56,162 nucleotides of DNA from Bigelowiella natans CCMP2755 (Eukaryota; Cercozoa; Chlorarachniophyceae). Positions 1-13,064 of this stretch are shown piece by piece. Under the pieces are notes generated by a model, which was not told where the DNA came from, did no database searches, and saw nothing but the letters and a program-made list of their open reading frames with translations. The position numbers and the translations under genes were made by a program. The stretch covers positions 20,001 through 76,162 of the forward strand of contig ADNK01002940.1 in NCBI GenBank assembly GCA_000320545.1. Direction: 5' to 3'. Within the stretch, counting starts at the first letter, position 1. Each line of letters starts with the position of its first letter.

Positions 1-938
1 CCCAGAAATGCCATGATATATCCAAATACTACAATGCAACCTCCAATGAAAGCTGTGATCTTAGGGCCATAATAGTCGAAACAAATTCCAGCAGGAACTG
101 CAAAATATCTGATATATCAGTAAATATTTGGCGTGAAGATTTTGATGAAAACTCTTATTACCATAAATAGTACATATAATCTATACATCGGAATTTCAGA
201 CTTCATTTGCTACTATGATGTCCTCCCCTAAGAGCTTTCGAAAAGCAGATAATGTATAACATTCTGGGCAGATTTTTGTTTGCGTAATCCCCCCCCCCCC
301 CGCCACCCCATACAGTTACTCAGATTGACTATAATATATAACATTATAGTGATACATAGTTGAATAAAGTTGTTTTAGATTGTTGTTTCCAGTAGTAGGT
401 AGGTAGGTAGTAGGTAGTGATCAAAGTAACCCACCCTCCAATGTTGCCGACACTTGAAATGGTGTTGAGCTGTGTTTGGTTAATCCCAAGCGAGTGCTTC
501 AATTGTGAACTGTAGACTCCGAAGGCATATGCTAACGTGTGTGTGTATGTGTGTGTGTGTGTGTGTGTATGTGTGTGTGTTGTTCGCACGTATGTGTGTA
601 GGATTATGATGATGATGATGATGGTGTACAATTTAGGATGAACAAATAACAGAAGTTGTTGTTCTTAAAACCTATCATCATCATCAGCATCATGATCATA
701 ATAAAGATATGCAAATTAAGTCCTCACCAGATCCAGCTGCAAGCTCAACGTATAGCCCCATTGGTATTGTAACCCATCTTGAACCCGCCCATGACTGACA
801 GCTTCTGCTGTTTTCGCCAAGGCCAATATCATAGACCGCTGTCAAATTCTCCTCCTCCTCCTCCTCCTCCTTATTGCCCCTATTTTCCCATTTCTTGTCG
901 CGATGATCACCCATATCGTTGTTTACAGCATATTTCAT
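1..938 (-). CDS. Nodulin-like MFS transporter, N-terminal part
   Basis: Three coding exons on the minus strand: 938-728, 531-435 and 108-1, the last running off the window. Phases match (1, then 2). The start is the ATG at 936-938. An acidic N-terminal tail with a Glu run, encoded by a GAG/GGA-type repeat, precedes the first membrane segment (RWVTIPMGLYVELAAGS). The next parts, AYAFGVYSSQLK and GNIGGYFAVPAGICFDYYGP, are hallmark motifs of the nodulin-like domain at the N terminus of this MFS subfamily: the YAFG-YS loop and the G-x3-D-x2-GP loop between helices 2 and 3. Family members are 12-helix carriers in various membranes, and the substrate cannot be told from this fragment. It diverges from the MYB gene across 939-2104. 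Intron 1 holds a (GT)n tract and intron 2 a C13 run near 289-301. Confidence 0.85.
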
Positions 939-2104
939 TGCAGCGTGTGCGTCACGACAGCCGATCTAAAATACCATATTATTTTCACGTCGAGAATAAA
1001 CCGTGGCAGTTCGGGGGGAAGCAAGTTGCCGATGTAATTTCGATGTACATGTTTTGCTTTTTCTTTCCCTCATTCAAAACACATCATCATCTACTACTAC
1101 TACTACTACTATCCACGATGATTAATTAATACTTAAAGGCAGAAGAGGACCTAAGCCATTTACAAGGAGGCTTCGATACTACGGTTGCTATTAGTTATGT
1201 TGTCGTCCACTGAGTACTTATTCCAATTGCCTGTAGCATAATCATTCAGTGAGAGGTGCTGCCAAATTCGAGGCAGCAGCCGAAGCAATGATAATCGTTG
1301 CAGTAAGCACACAACCGTCATTTCTGTCTGACACTACTACTTCAAATATATACTTTACGTCCAAGCAGGAGGACTAATCTGATTTAAAATAATAAGGGCG
1401 ACGCCAAGCAAACAATTTTCTGCTTGATCTGCACCTTTCCTCTCCCCCTCCTTTCTTCCAAGTACAATGTTGCTCGGCGCCGCGTGTTTCCGAACAAGAG
1501 TACTATTTAGGAGATACGATGGCATTTTAAGAATACGACAACTAAAATACTGTGTATACATTTATTTGCAAGACAGTGGTCATACTTATACTGCGACATG
1601 GCTCTATTTCTTAGATCGTTCATATTTTGTCCATCCAATGTTTCCCTCGTTCTGATGAGTGGACATAACTTTGAACATCAGTTTCGTAAAGGAAAAATCC
1701 TCAGCCCGTCAAGTTCATCCAGAAATGAAGCTGATATTCAGCAAATATTATGCAAAGAATAACTCGGGCGAAAAGATATTTAGAAGAAAAACATACAGCT
1801 CTGATTTGGAGGGAAACTATATTGTTCTGGACAACTTTCCGCTCTAAGATAACTGTGAGTTCCCATCTACGAAAGAAAACAACCAAATAAGGGTGTATTT
1901 CAAACCGTCGTCCTGTCGCAATTCCACAAATGTTATTGTATTTGATGGTTTTTGCCTGTATTTAGATACGCATTAGGGTTTATTTGAACTGAATAACAGA
2001 AGCGAAAGACAAAGCTTGACCCCACACAGTAGACTCCCGTTCCGAATAGCTCTGTCACCATAACGCTTTTAGCAAACGTTCGAAGGAGGTCTGGTAGGGT
2101 TCCC
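939..2104. other. Divergent intergenic spacer, MFS / MYB
   Basis: No coding exon could be supported. It must hold both promoters. ORFs at 1467-1655 and 1659-1886 lack usable splice sites and similarity. A short (CTA)n tract lies near 1091-1110. There is no palindrome island here, unlike the 3' spacers. Confidence 0.5.
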
Positions 2105-3079
2105 ATGCAGGACAATGGACAGTACACATATGTCGAGGACCCGCGCCACCCTGGAGTGTCCGTTCCCCTGAAGAACAAGCTTCGAAAAGCGTAATCCGTA
2201 GTTCTCTTTAGCCAATAGTAATTATTCCACGATTTCTTTTTATACTGTTCAGTTCCAGCAGAAAGAAGCGTGTCAGATGGACCACGGAAGAGGTGAAACA
2301 TGAATCTATGCCCTCCGAACATTTTTGAATAAATTTCTCAACCCTCTCTTCAGGACGACAAGCTGCGGAAGGCTGTCTATCAGCACAAAGGGAAAAATTG
2401 GAAGAAAATAGCGGAGACAGCTTTCAACAACGAAAAAACTGACGTTCAGTGCCTTCATCGGTGGCAGAAGGTGCTGGACCCAAAGTTGGTTAAGGGTCCA
2501 TGGACTAAAGCGGTAGACTCATAAATTCTTGCAGGGGTTAAAAACTTACAATTAAACTAAAACAGGAGGACGAAAAAGTGGTAGAGTTGGTTAAAAAACA
2601 TGGGGCAAAGCAGTGGTCGCTTATTGCAAAGCACCTTCCTGGGCGCATAGGGAAACAATGCCGAGAGAGGTAAATAGAGTTGGACGTTTGGTTAGTACCA
2701 GTTTCTGAGTCATTGAACACCTTCGTAGATGGCACAATCACTTGAATCCCGAAATCAAGAAAACGGCGTGGACTGAAGAAGAAGATAGGATTATCCTCGA
2801 AATCCACAAGCAGATCGGAAATAGATGGGCTGAAATTGCTACGTTTCTACCAGGAAGGTATCTCACTTTCTGTAAAATAATACGAAGAAATTTTTCCTTA
2901 ATATATAACGAATTGCAGGACCGACAACGCAATCAAAAATCATTTCAATTCTTCAATGAAACGAAAATATGGATTGGCTGGAGCCTCATCTAGCTCTTCC
3001 ACAAGGAAACGAAAAAGCTCAAAAAAGAGAGGCGGTGCAGGTGTTACTTCAAAAATTTAAAAAAATCTTTCTCAATCTC

Positions 3080-3166
<87 letters not shown>

Positions 3167-5107
3167 TAGGCAAAAGATCAAAACGCGAGTCTCTTCAGTC
3201 CATTGCAGCTAAGGCTGCTAAGAAAGGGTCTGAAGGAAATGTCATATCGAAAGGTAAATCTTCTACGTTATCGAGAAAGGGCTCAGTATCAGTGCCCTCG
3301 ACAATGGCGCGATCAAGAAACGGCAGAATCAAATCCAATGAAACAAAGACCACAGTATCCTCAAAACAAAAATCGGTTGCTGCTATGCCATATGCTATCA
3401 CCGTGCCTCCAATTTTTGGACCGCACACAATCATTGCCAAAGCTATGCCTTTACCGTTAGCATCCGAGGCGACTGTTGCCTTGGGAAAATATTCCCATCA
3501 CAACCGGCACGCTCTTTCCCACACAAATGTACAAGCAAAACCGCAGCAGGAATCATCGACGTACGCTATTGCCAGCCTTCCCGCTGTGAGCGCAGATTTT
3601 GAAGAAGACACATTCAGTGGATTTGAGAAAGTCTTTAAAGACATTACAAACGAGAAGGTTAGCACTGAAGAGCTTTTGCATCTCTCTCATTCTTCCACGT
3701 CGAGTCATACATCACAGCTCAATTCCATTCTTCGGGGAAGTAATAGGTGAGAATTCACAAACCCACATACTTTGTTTATCGACGATTTAATTTTACTTCT
3801 TTATCGGCAGGGATGGCCAGATGAAAAGTTGGGAGACAAAAGAGTTGGCAAAATCGGGAGTAAAAAATGAATCGAAACAACTTGGTATTCAAATGCGGGT
3901 GACACCTGCTTCGAATTCATCGATTCCTGTAAGCAATACGGTCGGCAACTCTCTTTGTCCGCAGCCATCTTCAAGCAACGAGAAGGTAAATGATAGATGC
4001 TAACATATGAGAGTGATTACAGGTTGAATGAAAGTAGCAAATAGCGAGCAACTAATGTGTTGCAGGTAACTAATCCGTATATGGACGTGTTCAAGCAATC
4101 ACAGAGTTCCCCTCACGTTCTAAAACAGCAGCAGCAGGATGAAGACACGTTTTGGACAGCACATAGCTACTCTTTTTCAAGTCAAAATGCTGCTAATCTG
4201 AAGGAGCCTTTCTTACTCTCTGGATCAAAGCCTCCTCGAACCCCCCGAACATGCACGAAGAAAAATAAATACAGTTTGAATTGCAGTCCACCTCCTGGAG
4301 TATTCCTCTCTGGAGACATATCGAACAGGAGTTCTGAAAGCTTGATGCCAAAGTTGTTTTCGCCCATCCCTGACAAGAAAAATCTTGTGAAGGATCCACT
4401 CTCGAGCATATCTGAGGAAACGAAATCTCTTTTTGGACGCGGATATTTCCACAGCACATCCTCTGTAATTAATAAGAAATCTTCCAAAACAAGCAGAACA
4501 TAACAATTTTCTATTTTTTGCATTTTTTGTAGGGGATAACAAACTCACCAGCACAACAGTTTCAAACTGGGGATTTGCTGAGCCCTCCAACAAAATTGAT
4601 AAGAAAACTAGCCGCATCTCCTTGCTCACCTCCAACTCCTATAACGTCCCCACTTGGAATCTTTACAATGACACAAAATTCTACGTTATCTTCATTAAGA
4701 TCAGTACGAGGAATTTTCGGAAAGGTAAAAAACGAAGTAAAGCTATTCAATTTTTTCTGACTTGAATGATATTCAATTTAAGGATACGAATCAGCATCAC
4801 TCGGGAGACGAATTCATGCTCCATCGAAGACCCGGAAAGCAGCCCAGAGACAAACCAGAGCCGCCATTAGATATGTAAGTCACTAAATCTTTGCTACAAA
4901 AACGTTTAACCAATTCAAAAAAATCATTGTCCCATCAGGATATCTTCAAATAAAGGCTTGTATCCAGAGTCATTATTCTCTCCCGTATCCAAAATAAACG
5001 GACTTACAAAAGCCACTCCAACAAATGTTCCTCGAAGAAATACAATACATCCACAACTCACTCCGGCGCAGTTAACACGAAGATTTGACTCTGCGTTTAT
5101 TCCCTAA
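2105..5107 (+). CDS. MYB3R: R1R2R3-type MYB transcription factor
   Basis: Twelve exons: 2105-2190, 2253-2292, 2354-2512, 2566-2669, 2729-2857, 2919-3040, 3170-3746, 3811-3985, 4066-4464, 4533-4724, 4783-4874 and 4939-5107. Spliced length is 2,244 nt, or 747 aa. The start is the first ATG after an in-frame TAG. Three SANT/MYB repeats span about residues 36-190. R1 begins RWTTEEDDKLRKAV, R2 has KGPWTKAEDEK and GRIGKQCRERWHNHL, and R3 ends PGRTDNAIKNHFNSSMKRK. The last Trp of R3 is Phe, so a core tryptophan is substituted. The rest is Ser/Thr/Pro-rich with many SP and TP sites, as expected for CDK-regulated three-repeat MYBs. In plants these control G2/M genes through MSA elements, and that role is inferred here. 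Intron 6 contains a (TA)n(TG)n tract. Confidence 0.93.
3083..3164. repeat. (TA)n(TG)n compound microsatellite in MYB intron 6
   Basis: About 19 TA units run straight into about 21 TG units, ending five bases before the 3' splice AG at 3168-3169. The TG tract stays open in the reading frame of the next exon, so a naive ORF caller extends the exon through it. Confidence 0.9.
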
Positions 5108-5155
5108 TTGGTAACCTCTCCCAATTACTGCAGTAGTATCTTTGGAGACCTCAAG

Positions 5156-5193
<38 letters not shown>

Positions 5194-5339
5194 GAGAAGT
5201 AAACGAATCATATTTTATCATTAATGTCACGCGCCAAAAAATAATAACGTAACACGAACAAATCGCCAAAATAAATCTCCCGTAATGTATGTGCCATTCG
5301 ACTGACGTACGTGATTTTCCATAACTGGATAAGTTTTAG

Positions 5340-6720
5340 CCGTCATTTGCATCATTTGCATCACATGCTAGCATGTAAGTTGATTTGACATTTGCGCCAA
5401 TGTGGGTCAAAATGCACAATTTTGATGCATGGGCAAAAGTGCCTGCCTAACGCCATGATCAAGTCTAGAAGTCTAGAAGTGCGTGACAGGAATGCACAAA
5501 AAGCACAGCTATTAAAGCTAGCATTATGTGGTGTGATCGCTAGATCATGTGCAACAAGCAACGACAGCACTAGACAGCACTAGCGAGCTAGAGCACTAGA
5601 GCACCAGAGCACCAGAGCACATCTAGAAATTTCTAGATTTGTGAAACATATCTAGACATGTCTAGATGTGTCTAGCGGTGTGCGATGCACGCCTGCACGC
5701 CCACGTACCGCCTCTAGCTAGGCTTGAGCTAGCACTAGAGCACTCCACTAGTCTGGAACTTGATCATGCTAGCTAGCTAGCATGCATCTCTAGATCTAGA
5801 CGTACGCACGCGCCACGCGTGCAGATGCACAGAAGCATGCAAACAACGCATGTGTCTAGATGTGTGCAACGCATGCTAGCATGTAACAAGCAACAATGCT
5901 CGACCGCAATTTCTTGACCTAGCGCGCTCTGGAGCCTGGAGCTGCACGTCTGACTAGCTGAGCCCCTCCAGCTAGCTAGCTAGCTAGCCCTGCCGCTGCC
6001 AGTCCAGCAGTGCCAGCACCACTAGACTAGAGCACGCTCGCATGGCAAGTCTAGAGCCACAGCAGAGAGGTCTGCTAGCGGTGCGTGACGCAATGAGCAT
6101 GTAGTTGAGTTGTGTGGTCAAGTTGGATCATGGACCACCATTTCTGTCATTTGGCAAGCACACGAGCGAGCAGGGGGCGGCTTCTGTCGGCATGTAGCGC
6201 GTACCACTACGCGGGCACAAGTCACGTGCGACAACAAAGGGGTTGTCGCGGATATAGAATATAGATAACGTAGATATTAATACAGCATAGGCACGTGGGT
6301 TCCGGCGGGACTCATGGCAGCACACCGGAAGTGTGCTGCCCCACGTGCGGCGGCATTCGCGAAAGCTTCGCGAATGATTACGCAGTGCACGATTTAATAA
6401 AAATATAATCTTTAATAAAAATAAACACAACTCTTCAAAAGGAAGCAAACGTGCCTTTCCCCCCCCCTGCCTACTTGTGCACGTAGCGCCTCGGCCTGTG
6501 AACACCTTACGCGCAACAGGCAGACGTGTCGCAGAAAGTGCATGGCAGCTCTGGAGCCAACGACTTGCTACTAGGCTAGCGCTCCAGAGCTGGACACAAC
6601 TAGACAAGGCAAATTGGTAGGGCACTCCAGCTAGCAGCTTGGATCGCGATCCGATCAATCGCACATCGGCCACAAGCAGCAGGTTGGTTGAGACTGGAAA
6701 TGCACTTCCTGTCAGGCGGC
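5340..6720. other. CTAG/palindrome island A (MYB 3' / epimerase 5' spacer)
   Basis: Dense in TCTAGA, GCTAGC, GCATGC, GTGCAC, TGCGCA and CACGTG-like words, e.g. long GCTAG runs at 5768-5784 and 5970-5989. CTAG occurs every 15-30 bp across 5460-6060, far above random expectation. A (TA)n tract at 5159-5190 precedes it. No ORF here has coding character or splice support. Two perfect hairpins lie at 6316-6376. The remainder to 7173 is ordinary sequence and presumably contains the epimerase promoter. Confidence 0.7.
6316..6376. other. Pair of adjacent perfect hairpins
   Basis: Hairpin 1 (6316-6340) has 10-bp arms GGCAGCACAC / GTGTGCTGCC around a 5-nt loop. Flanking CACGTGGG (6292) and CCACGTG (6341) could extend it imperfectly. 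Hairpin 2 (6354-6376) has 10-bp arms CATTCGCGAA / TTCGCGAATG around AGC. Both arms are exact. Confidence 0.75.
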
Positions 6721-7173
6721 GCAGGTCAAGGAAGGACCGTAAGATTCATTGTATTTAGAAAGACGTCGGGTAAAAACAACATGCATTTAACAAGTTCTGT
6801 ATTCATGTCGGACCCCAAGAAAGGAGTATGTACCGCTTAACAATACCAACGTTCCGTAATGAGACATAAAAGCACATCGAGTAATGCGTACGGGGATTTT
6901 AGCCTAAAATGACATTTTCTGCCTTCTAAACGTACAAATTGCAGGGAATTTCCTTTCATTTTGATCACAGCAGCACACAATTTTATCCTCATACGGCATA
7001 ATTATTTATGAAATTGATCTTACGACAAGCTAGATACCATGTCGCATCGTAGGAACACTGTGCATTTTGGCACTTTTTGCAACTGGCACGGATCCATAGA
7101 TTCTGTACCCCCTCTCGCAACGAAACCCAAATCCCAAAGACATTTGAGACTGCCTCCTACTACATTGTGCATT

Positions 7174-8248
7174 ATGTCTGCTGAAAAGAAGAAGCTGCGC
7201 ATCTGCATTGGTGGCGGTGGGGGATTCATCGGCGGAAACCTCGCCCGTCGTCTCCACAACGAAAGGACATCACGTTGTGTGCGCCGATTGGAAACGCAAT
7301 GAGTACATGGAAGAGAAGGAATTCTGCTCGGAGTTTCATCTTGTTGACCTTCGCAATTACGAGAACTGCATCAAGGCAACAAAGGGCTGTGATGAGGTCT
7401 ACAATCTTGCGGCAGATATGGGAGGAATGGGCTTCATTCAATCCAACCACTCTGTCATCCTCTACAATAACACCATGATCTCCTTCAACATGATGGAAGC
7501 TGCTCGTGTCAACAAGGTTGGCCTGTTCTTCTACTCTTCCTCTGCATGCATCTACCCCGAATTCAAGCAGACTGAAGATGAGATCGTTGGGCTTAAGGAG
7601 TCAGATGGTTGGCCTGCTCAGCCGCAAGACGCATACGGCCTTGAGAAGCTGGTCTCTGAAGAACTCGCTATTCACTATGAGAAGGACTTCGGCATGAAAT
7701 GCCGAATTGCTCGCTTCCACAATATTTATGGACCTTTTGGAACTTGGAAGGGAGGCCGGGAAAAAGCCCCTGCTGCTTTTTGTCGCAAGGCTCTGACCTC
7801 CACGAAGGACTTTGAAGTCTGGGGAAACGGAAAGCAGACTCGTTCCTTCTGCTACGTCGACGACTGTGTTGAGGGAATCCTTCGTATCGCTCACTCCGAT
7901 TACACCAAGCCTATCAACCTCGGTTCCGACGTTGCTATTAGCATGAACGGCATGGCTAAGCTTTGCATGAAACTCGCTGGAAAAGAAATCCCAATCCGCA
8001 ACATTCCTGGTCCTGAGGGGGTTCGTGGTCGCAACAGTGACAACACGCTGATAAAGAAGGTGCTGGGATGGGCACCTAGTATCACTCTTGAGGATGGTCT
8101 CGGCCGTACAATCAAGTGGATCAAGGGCCAGATCGAGAAGCTTCCTGAAAAAGAAAAGGCGAAGCTTACTTCCTCTGTGATTGTGAAGCAAGAAGACGCC
8201 ATGAAACAAAATGCAGCTTGCGCGGCCGCTACTAAGGAAGCAAAGTAA
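7174..8248 (+). CDS. GME: GDP-D-mannose 3,5-epimerase with one apparent frameshift
   Basis: The enzyme converts GDP-mannose to GDP-L-galactose or GDP-L-gulose, the entry to plant-type ascorbate synthesis and L-galactose supply; it is cytosolic. It is an extended SDR. The Rossmann motif ICIGGGGGFIGGNLARRL is in the frame starting ATG 7174 (MSAEKKK). From about 7266 the same protein continues one base out of register (GHHVVCADWKRNEYM). The SSSACIYPE motif carries the catalytic Cys and YGLEK is the YxxxK dyad; both fit plant enzymes. Removing one A from GAAAGG at 7261-7266 restores about 357 codons, near the usual 370-380. An upstream in-frame ATG at 7039 exists, but MSAEKKK is the likelier start. 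The gene has no introns and C-ending codons predominate, unlike its neighbours, which suggests high expression or a different origin. No (CAT)n-type repeats interrupt it. Confidence 0.93.
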
Positions 8249-8329
8249 ATTTACTTTTAATACGGTCAATGTTATTCGCCAAAAAATCCTATTTGGAATC
8301 AATGTTGCACTTTTGTCGCATCGCACGAT

Positions 8330-8372
8330 TCTAGGATTTGCTCACATACATGCACAAATGTGCGCGTGACTT

Positions 8373-8415
<43 letters not shown>

Positions 8416-9330
8416 CGCTAGGCGTGCAGCCACGCTACGTACGAACATCGATCTACGGTAGACATGCATAGCATCTTCACTTTCTAGCTTTCTAGATCCA
8501 ACAGACCTCAAGCATCGACACATCTAGCTAGATGTGCCTGACATACTAGATGCCTAGCTAGCTAGAGCGTGTGCATACGACACATTGTTCTTAGAGATTT
8601 AGACGTCTATGGCAGACGTGCACTACAACGTTGTTGCTGCGCTGTGGCATGATGAAGTTAGTAAGCGTAGCTGTGCTAGCTAGCCTAGCTAGCTAGTAGC
8701 TAGCTAGTCTAGAGTTGTGAAGACACAAAAATGCATGTGGAATGCACTAGCTAGCTAGTGCACTTCACACATCTAGACATGCTGACATACGCCATCTAGC
8801 CAAACTAGCAAAGCTAGAGAGCTGTGGAGCTACGTGCTTGGCATGCTGCTTTGCTCTAGCTAGCTCTAGCTAGAGCTAGTGCTGATGAATGCAACCCAGC
8901 TAGCTAGCAGTCTAGCAATGTTGTTTAGCTAGCTAGCTAGCTAGCTGTGTTTGCCCACATGCTAGCACATAGCATGCATTGATTTGTGTGTTAATTCTCT
9001 AGAGCTAGCTAGCTAGCGTAGATTATAAGATAAAATGTGTAGCTAGTTCAAACTGTGCTAGTGTGAGACGGATGTAATGAACAAACTGAATCTTTTTAAT
9101 GTTCAACCCAATCTAGCAATGAGCCATGCTAGCATGCAAAGCTGCGGCTACAGCCATCTAGCCATCCTAGCATATAAGCACAGCATGTGATCACCATGTC
9201 TACTTGTCTAGATGCGTGCAACCTGTGCCTTGCAATGAATGTAGCTACACTAGTACATGTGATGTGTACTAATGTACATATCTGGATGTCTAGATGTGCG
9301 TGCACCTGGTACACACATGCCACAATCTGG
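8330..9330. other. CTAG/palindrome island B (epimerase 3' / OXA1 3' spacer)
   Basis: A (TA)n tract at about 8377-8414 is followed by about 900 bp crowded with GCTAGCTAG runs (8670-8712, 8855-8880, 8926-8946, 9002-9018), CATGCTAGCATG-type palindromes and GTGCAC words. It fills a convergent spacer. No ORF here or in 9331-9877 has coding support. Confidence 0.7.
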
Positions 9331-9877
9331 CAATGGTGATGACGAGGGCTTCCCGCACATTTCCAAAATTTTGAATCATCATCCCAACTTGTTATCGGTA
9401 ACATTGATTATAGCTATCATCAACATATCACGCAATATAAGTTTCAATTCGCTTCAGCTCTAGCAGAGTTACCTCATCACATGCTTCGATTCGCTTTTTA
9501 CATGTACATTTTGCTAAAAACTCGAAGCAGACCTTATGGACTCTTGTGAGCGTGATGTACCCGACCGGGCATTGTGGAGCAGGCATAAAGTTTGCAGCTA
9601 TCTCTATGCTAACTCTGCCAGCTTCATAGATTTGATTTCCCTTTGCGTAACAATAGCAGATCCTACTTACTTTCTATTTTTGCCAGTGCTAGAGGTAGGA
9701 GGAGAACTGTATGTGACAGGTTTCACCACTTCAACCTGAATCATTTGTTGTAAGTATATCGATCAAACGGTATTTGTGACTTAAAATAATATGATTGTCT
9801 CATTATGATAACGAGGATGATGATGGTAAGCATGACATCATATGTGTATATAATATATATATATATATATCTCATAT

Positions 9878-11626
9878 TTAGAAGGAAACCTTTGGAACTT
9901 GTCTTCGTAACTCTTGATGTTCCTTTTCACTAAGAATCTTAGGGATATCCAGCAAAGATCGGACGAATGGAATCCTGCAGAAAATATGAGATTTGTTATC
10001 TGAAGTAAATATTTATGTTGATTCTAACGATTACAATTGCTGCCAAAAAAACATTTATATTAAAGTACACACTTCAAGAAAGCTGTCTGTAGAAGAGATG
10101 TCACATTTGAAGACACCCAATACGTGTGCACGGCCTATTGTGTAAAGACAACGTCAATTAAGTAGATTTTAGAACTTGATAATCTTGAGTTCTTGGATTA
10201 TGATATACACAATGAAAACGACGACCGTCATCCTGCACACTATTGATTGTTCATCTTCGTTCGACGCACTAACTCCCAACAAATCCACATTTTATTCTTA
10301 AACGGCATTCTGCTTCTCCTTCTTTCATTCTATGTTCAAATGCTACTTTTTCTTACTTACCGCTGGAAAGCTGGCAGTTGCTGGAATAATCATTATGGAG
10401 AAGAATCTCATGAACATCTTCATGCTGAAAAGGAGAAAGGAGAGGAGGTTAAAAGTGAGTGAGCGTATCAGTTGCTTTCTGATTTTAAAATGGCGGCAGT
10501 TGGTTATTACACGCGTGTACATGAACATTGATTTTGACTCACGTCAACATGTATAGATGACATTGTGGGGGGGGGGGAGATGGATCGGGAGAAGGAAGAG
10601 AAAAAGATTGAAAAGAAGTACAAACAGTCCATGATAATAGTGCAATTTTCACATCCCAACCGATCTGAGGTAGCACTATTTGGATTGCCGACGGAACCAA
10701 CCTAATGACAACAACAACAACAATTATGATGATGATAATGTGTCACTTCATTGAAGCACGCATGCATTGCTCTCCTCCTCCTCCTCTTCCTCCTCCTACG
10801 ACAACGTTCAGTGACTAGTTAAAAACAAATCAATAATTTCTATTGCAGGATGTAAATCGCAGTTACTAATCAAGCATGAGTGGCGGATAATGCACGTACA
10901 TACACAACAAAAAGGATCATCGATAAAAACAAAGAATATTGAAAGTGGTTGCTGCTTAAGAATTGAAAGTACTTCAATTGTGAGCAACATGCTGATGGCA
11001 GAGGTAATGGGCAGCACCCAGTAAGGATCCTATCGTTCACATATTATCAGAGTATAGTTTAAACAGTAGACAACTGTATAACAACAACAACAACAACAAC
11101 AATCACTACCAACAACCATATAATGATACGATACTGTGCGTGCATGATGGAGATAAAATGAGACAAGATGTTCTCCAAGCTACAACCTGCTGACTCAGAT
11201 CAAGAAACCATGCATAGCCTCCACTGGAGATATCAGGAAACCGATCTTGGTAGGAGGAGAAATGGGTAAGTACGACCACCATTGTTGTTGTTGTTGTTGT
11301 TGTTGCAATAAATTGTTGTATAACAAAGTAGTAAAATCATGACATGGCAGCTATTTTATGTCTGTAATTACAGGCTTGGTTTACAATGCTACAACCGCAC
11401 ATTCATTCCTCTTTCATTTCATCAACGGACACCTCATCGCACAAACAGCAACATATTAAGTTGTCACCTGCTAAGGCTCTGCACCCGAAGAAAAAGGAGA
11501 CGAAAATGGGCATTTGAGTGAAAGGCATCAGGAAGGCCAACATATTGATCTTGTGCTGTTGTTTCAGTAGTAGTAATACATGGATTAGAAGGAACATATT
11601 GACTTACGCTGTTGTTTCAGTACTGC

Positions 11627-11669
<43 letters not shown>

Positions 11670-12515
11670 AGTAGCATTAGTAGTAGTGGAACATGAATTA
11701 TAATGTAAACGACGTAGTATTATCTGTCATTCGACCATTATCATGATAATCATCATGATCATGTATCACCTTCTTGAAAATCGCTGCCTGTCTATGGGCT
11801 ACTTCCATCCGTTTTTCCGTCGTCAGATTGCCACTCGCTGATTTGATACATACATCAAAGTTTCATACTTTCCAGAGATCATAATCTGACTTGATGTCCT
11901 CATCATCCATCACAGTGCGAGTGACAACCTTTCATTTCCTGGATTTGCTCTTCAATTTTTTTCATTTCTGGTCGTGCATTTGTCATCCTTGTTGTACATA
12001 CAGGAGGTATTAGTTGTAGCATTTTTAGGAGAAATATAACTGCGACAGATTTACAAGAATCTTACTACTACTACTTCTATTACTACTACTAGTACTACTA
12101 CTGCTGCTGCTACTACTAACAGCACCACTTCATCTGATATGATACTACTAGTATATTAAGTTACCTAGCTGTGCTTCTATGCTGCATAACTGCTACTGGA
12201 AACAACAGCATGCGGACCATTATGGTAGCACCTCCTAAGGTAGTAGCGAGTTAGTACTTACTTAGTTAGTTAGTAGCACTCTCAGCTATGCTCGTCCATA
12301 CTACTACGATACGTCAAACTTATTATTACCTATTGCAACGAACCATGGAACGTCTGCGGTAACATGAATGTAGTTGATAAAATCTTGGACGTATAACTAT
12401 GATGATAATCAATTCTCCATTTTATTAGTAAATGGCATATGATTACAATTAATACTTCATTTATTAGTGAATGATGACCACTACGACAACCACCACCACC
12501 ACCACCACCACCTCA

Positions 12516-12556
<41 letters not shown>

Positions 12557-13064
12557 AATACTGCTGGTGCTACCGAAGGCCAATGAAATCCCGCTTCTGC
12601 TGCTGGTGGAGGTACGACTGCCTCTGTGGCTGCAAGGGATATACATGATAATGAATTATGATACAAGTTCAACAATGAAATTGTCACAAGAGAGAGAAGG
12701 AATAACGCCTACCACTCAGCATAAACGATGATACATCGTCCATAATTGTGGTTTCAGCTGCACTTGATGATGAGGCAGCGTCGATGGATAGAGCCGACGA
12801 CGACGATGACGACGACATTGCCGTTGAAGAAGCCTCCTCCTGCTGCTGCTGCTGCTGGCATAGCACCGAATGGCTGCAGTCTGTAAATTGACAACATAAA
12901 TATGATTGCCTGATATCCATCTTTCATTTTTTAAGTGCTTTCTTACCAATGGCAGACGACGAGGACATGTAGCGCAGTGATTGCATAGCTCCTCCCCTTC
13001 CTACTCCTCCAATCTTGTTTGTATAGCTTCTCAGAAGATGAGCACTGTAATTGATAATTGTCAT
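9878..13064 (-). CDS. OXA1: OXA1/YidC-type mitochondrial inner-membrane insertase
   Basis: Fourteen exons: 13064-12947, 12880-12713, 12629-12574, 12396-12330, 12234-12165, 11987-11929, 11837-11770, 11555-11468, 11245-11187, 11029-10973, 10701-10661, 10424-10361, 10134-10073 and 9974-9878. Spliced length is 1,074 nt, or 357 aa. The N terminus (MTIINYSAHLLRSYTNK) is an Arg/Ser-rich presequence, followed by Gln and Ser runs. Diagnostic blocks are TARMTNARPEMKKIEEQ, FTQMPIFVSFFFGCRALA, DPYWVLPITSAISMLLTIE and YWVSSNVTSLLQTAFLKIP. The family inserts proteins, including mitochondrially made ones, into the inner membrane. Exons are tiny (41-168 nt) and nearly every intron carries a trinucleotide repeat. 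The C terminus is short, with no long ribosome-binding tail. Confidence 0.94.

Noticed and set aside
6128-6673. 181-codon open frame on the minus strand in island A
   Set aside because: Composition follows the island's word bias; no motif, no splice context, and it spans the hairpins.
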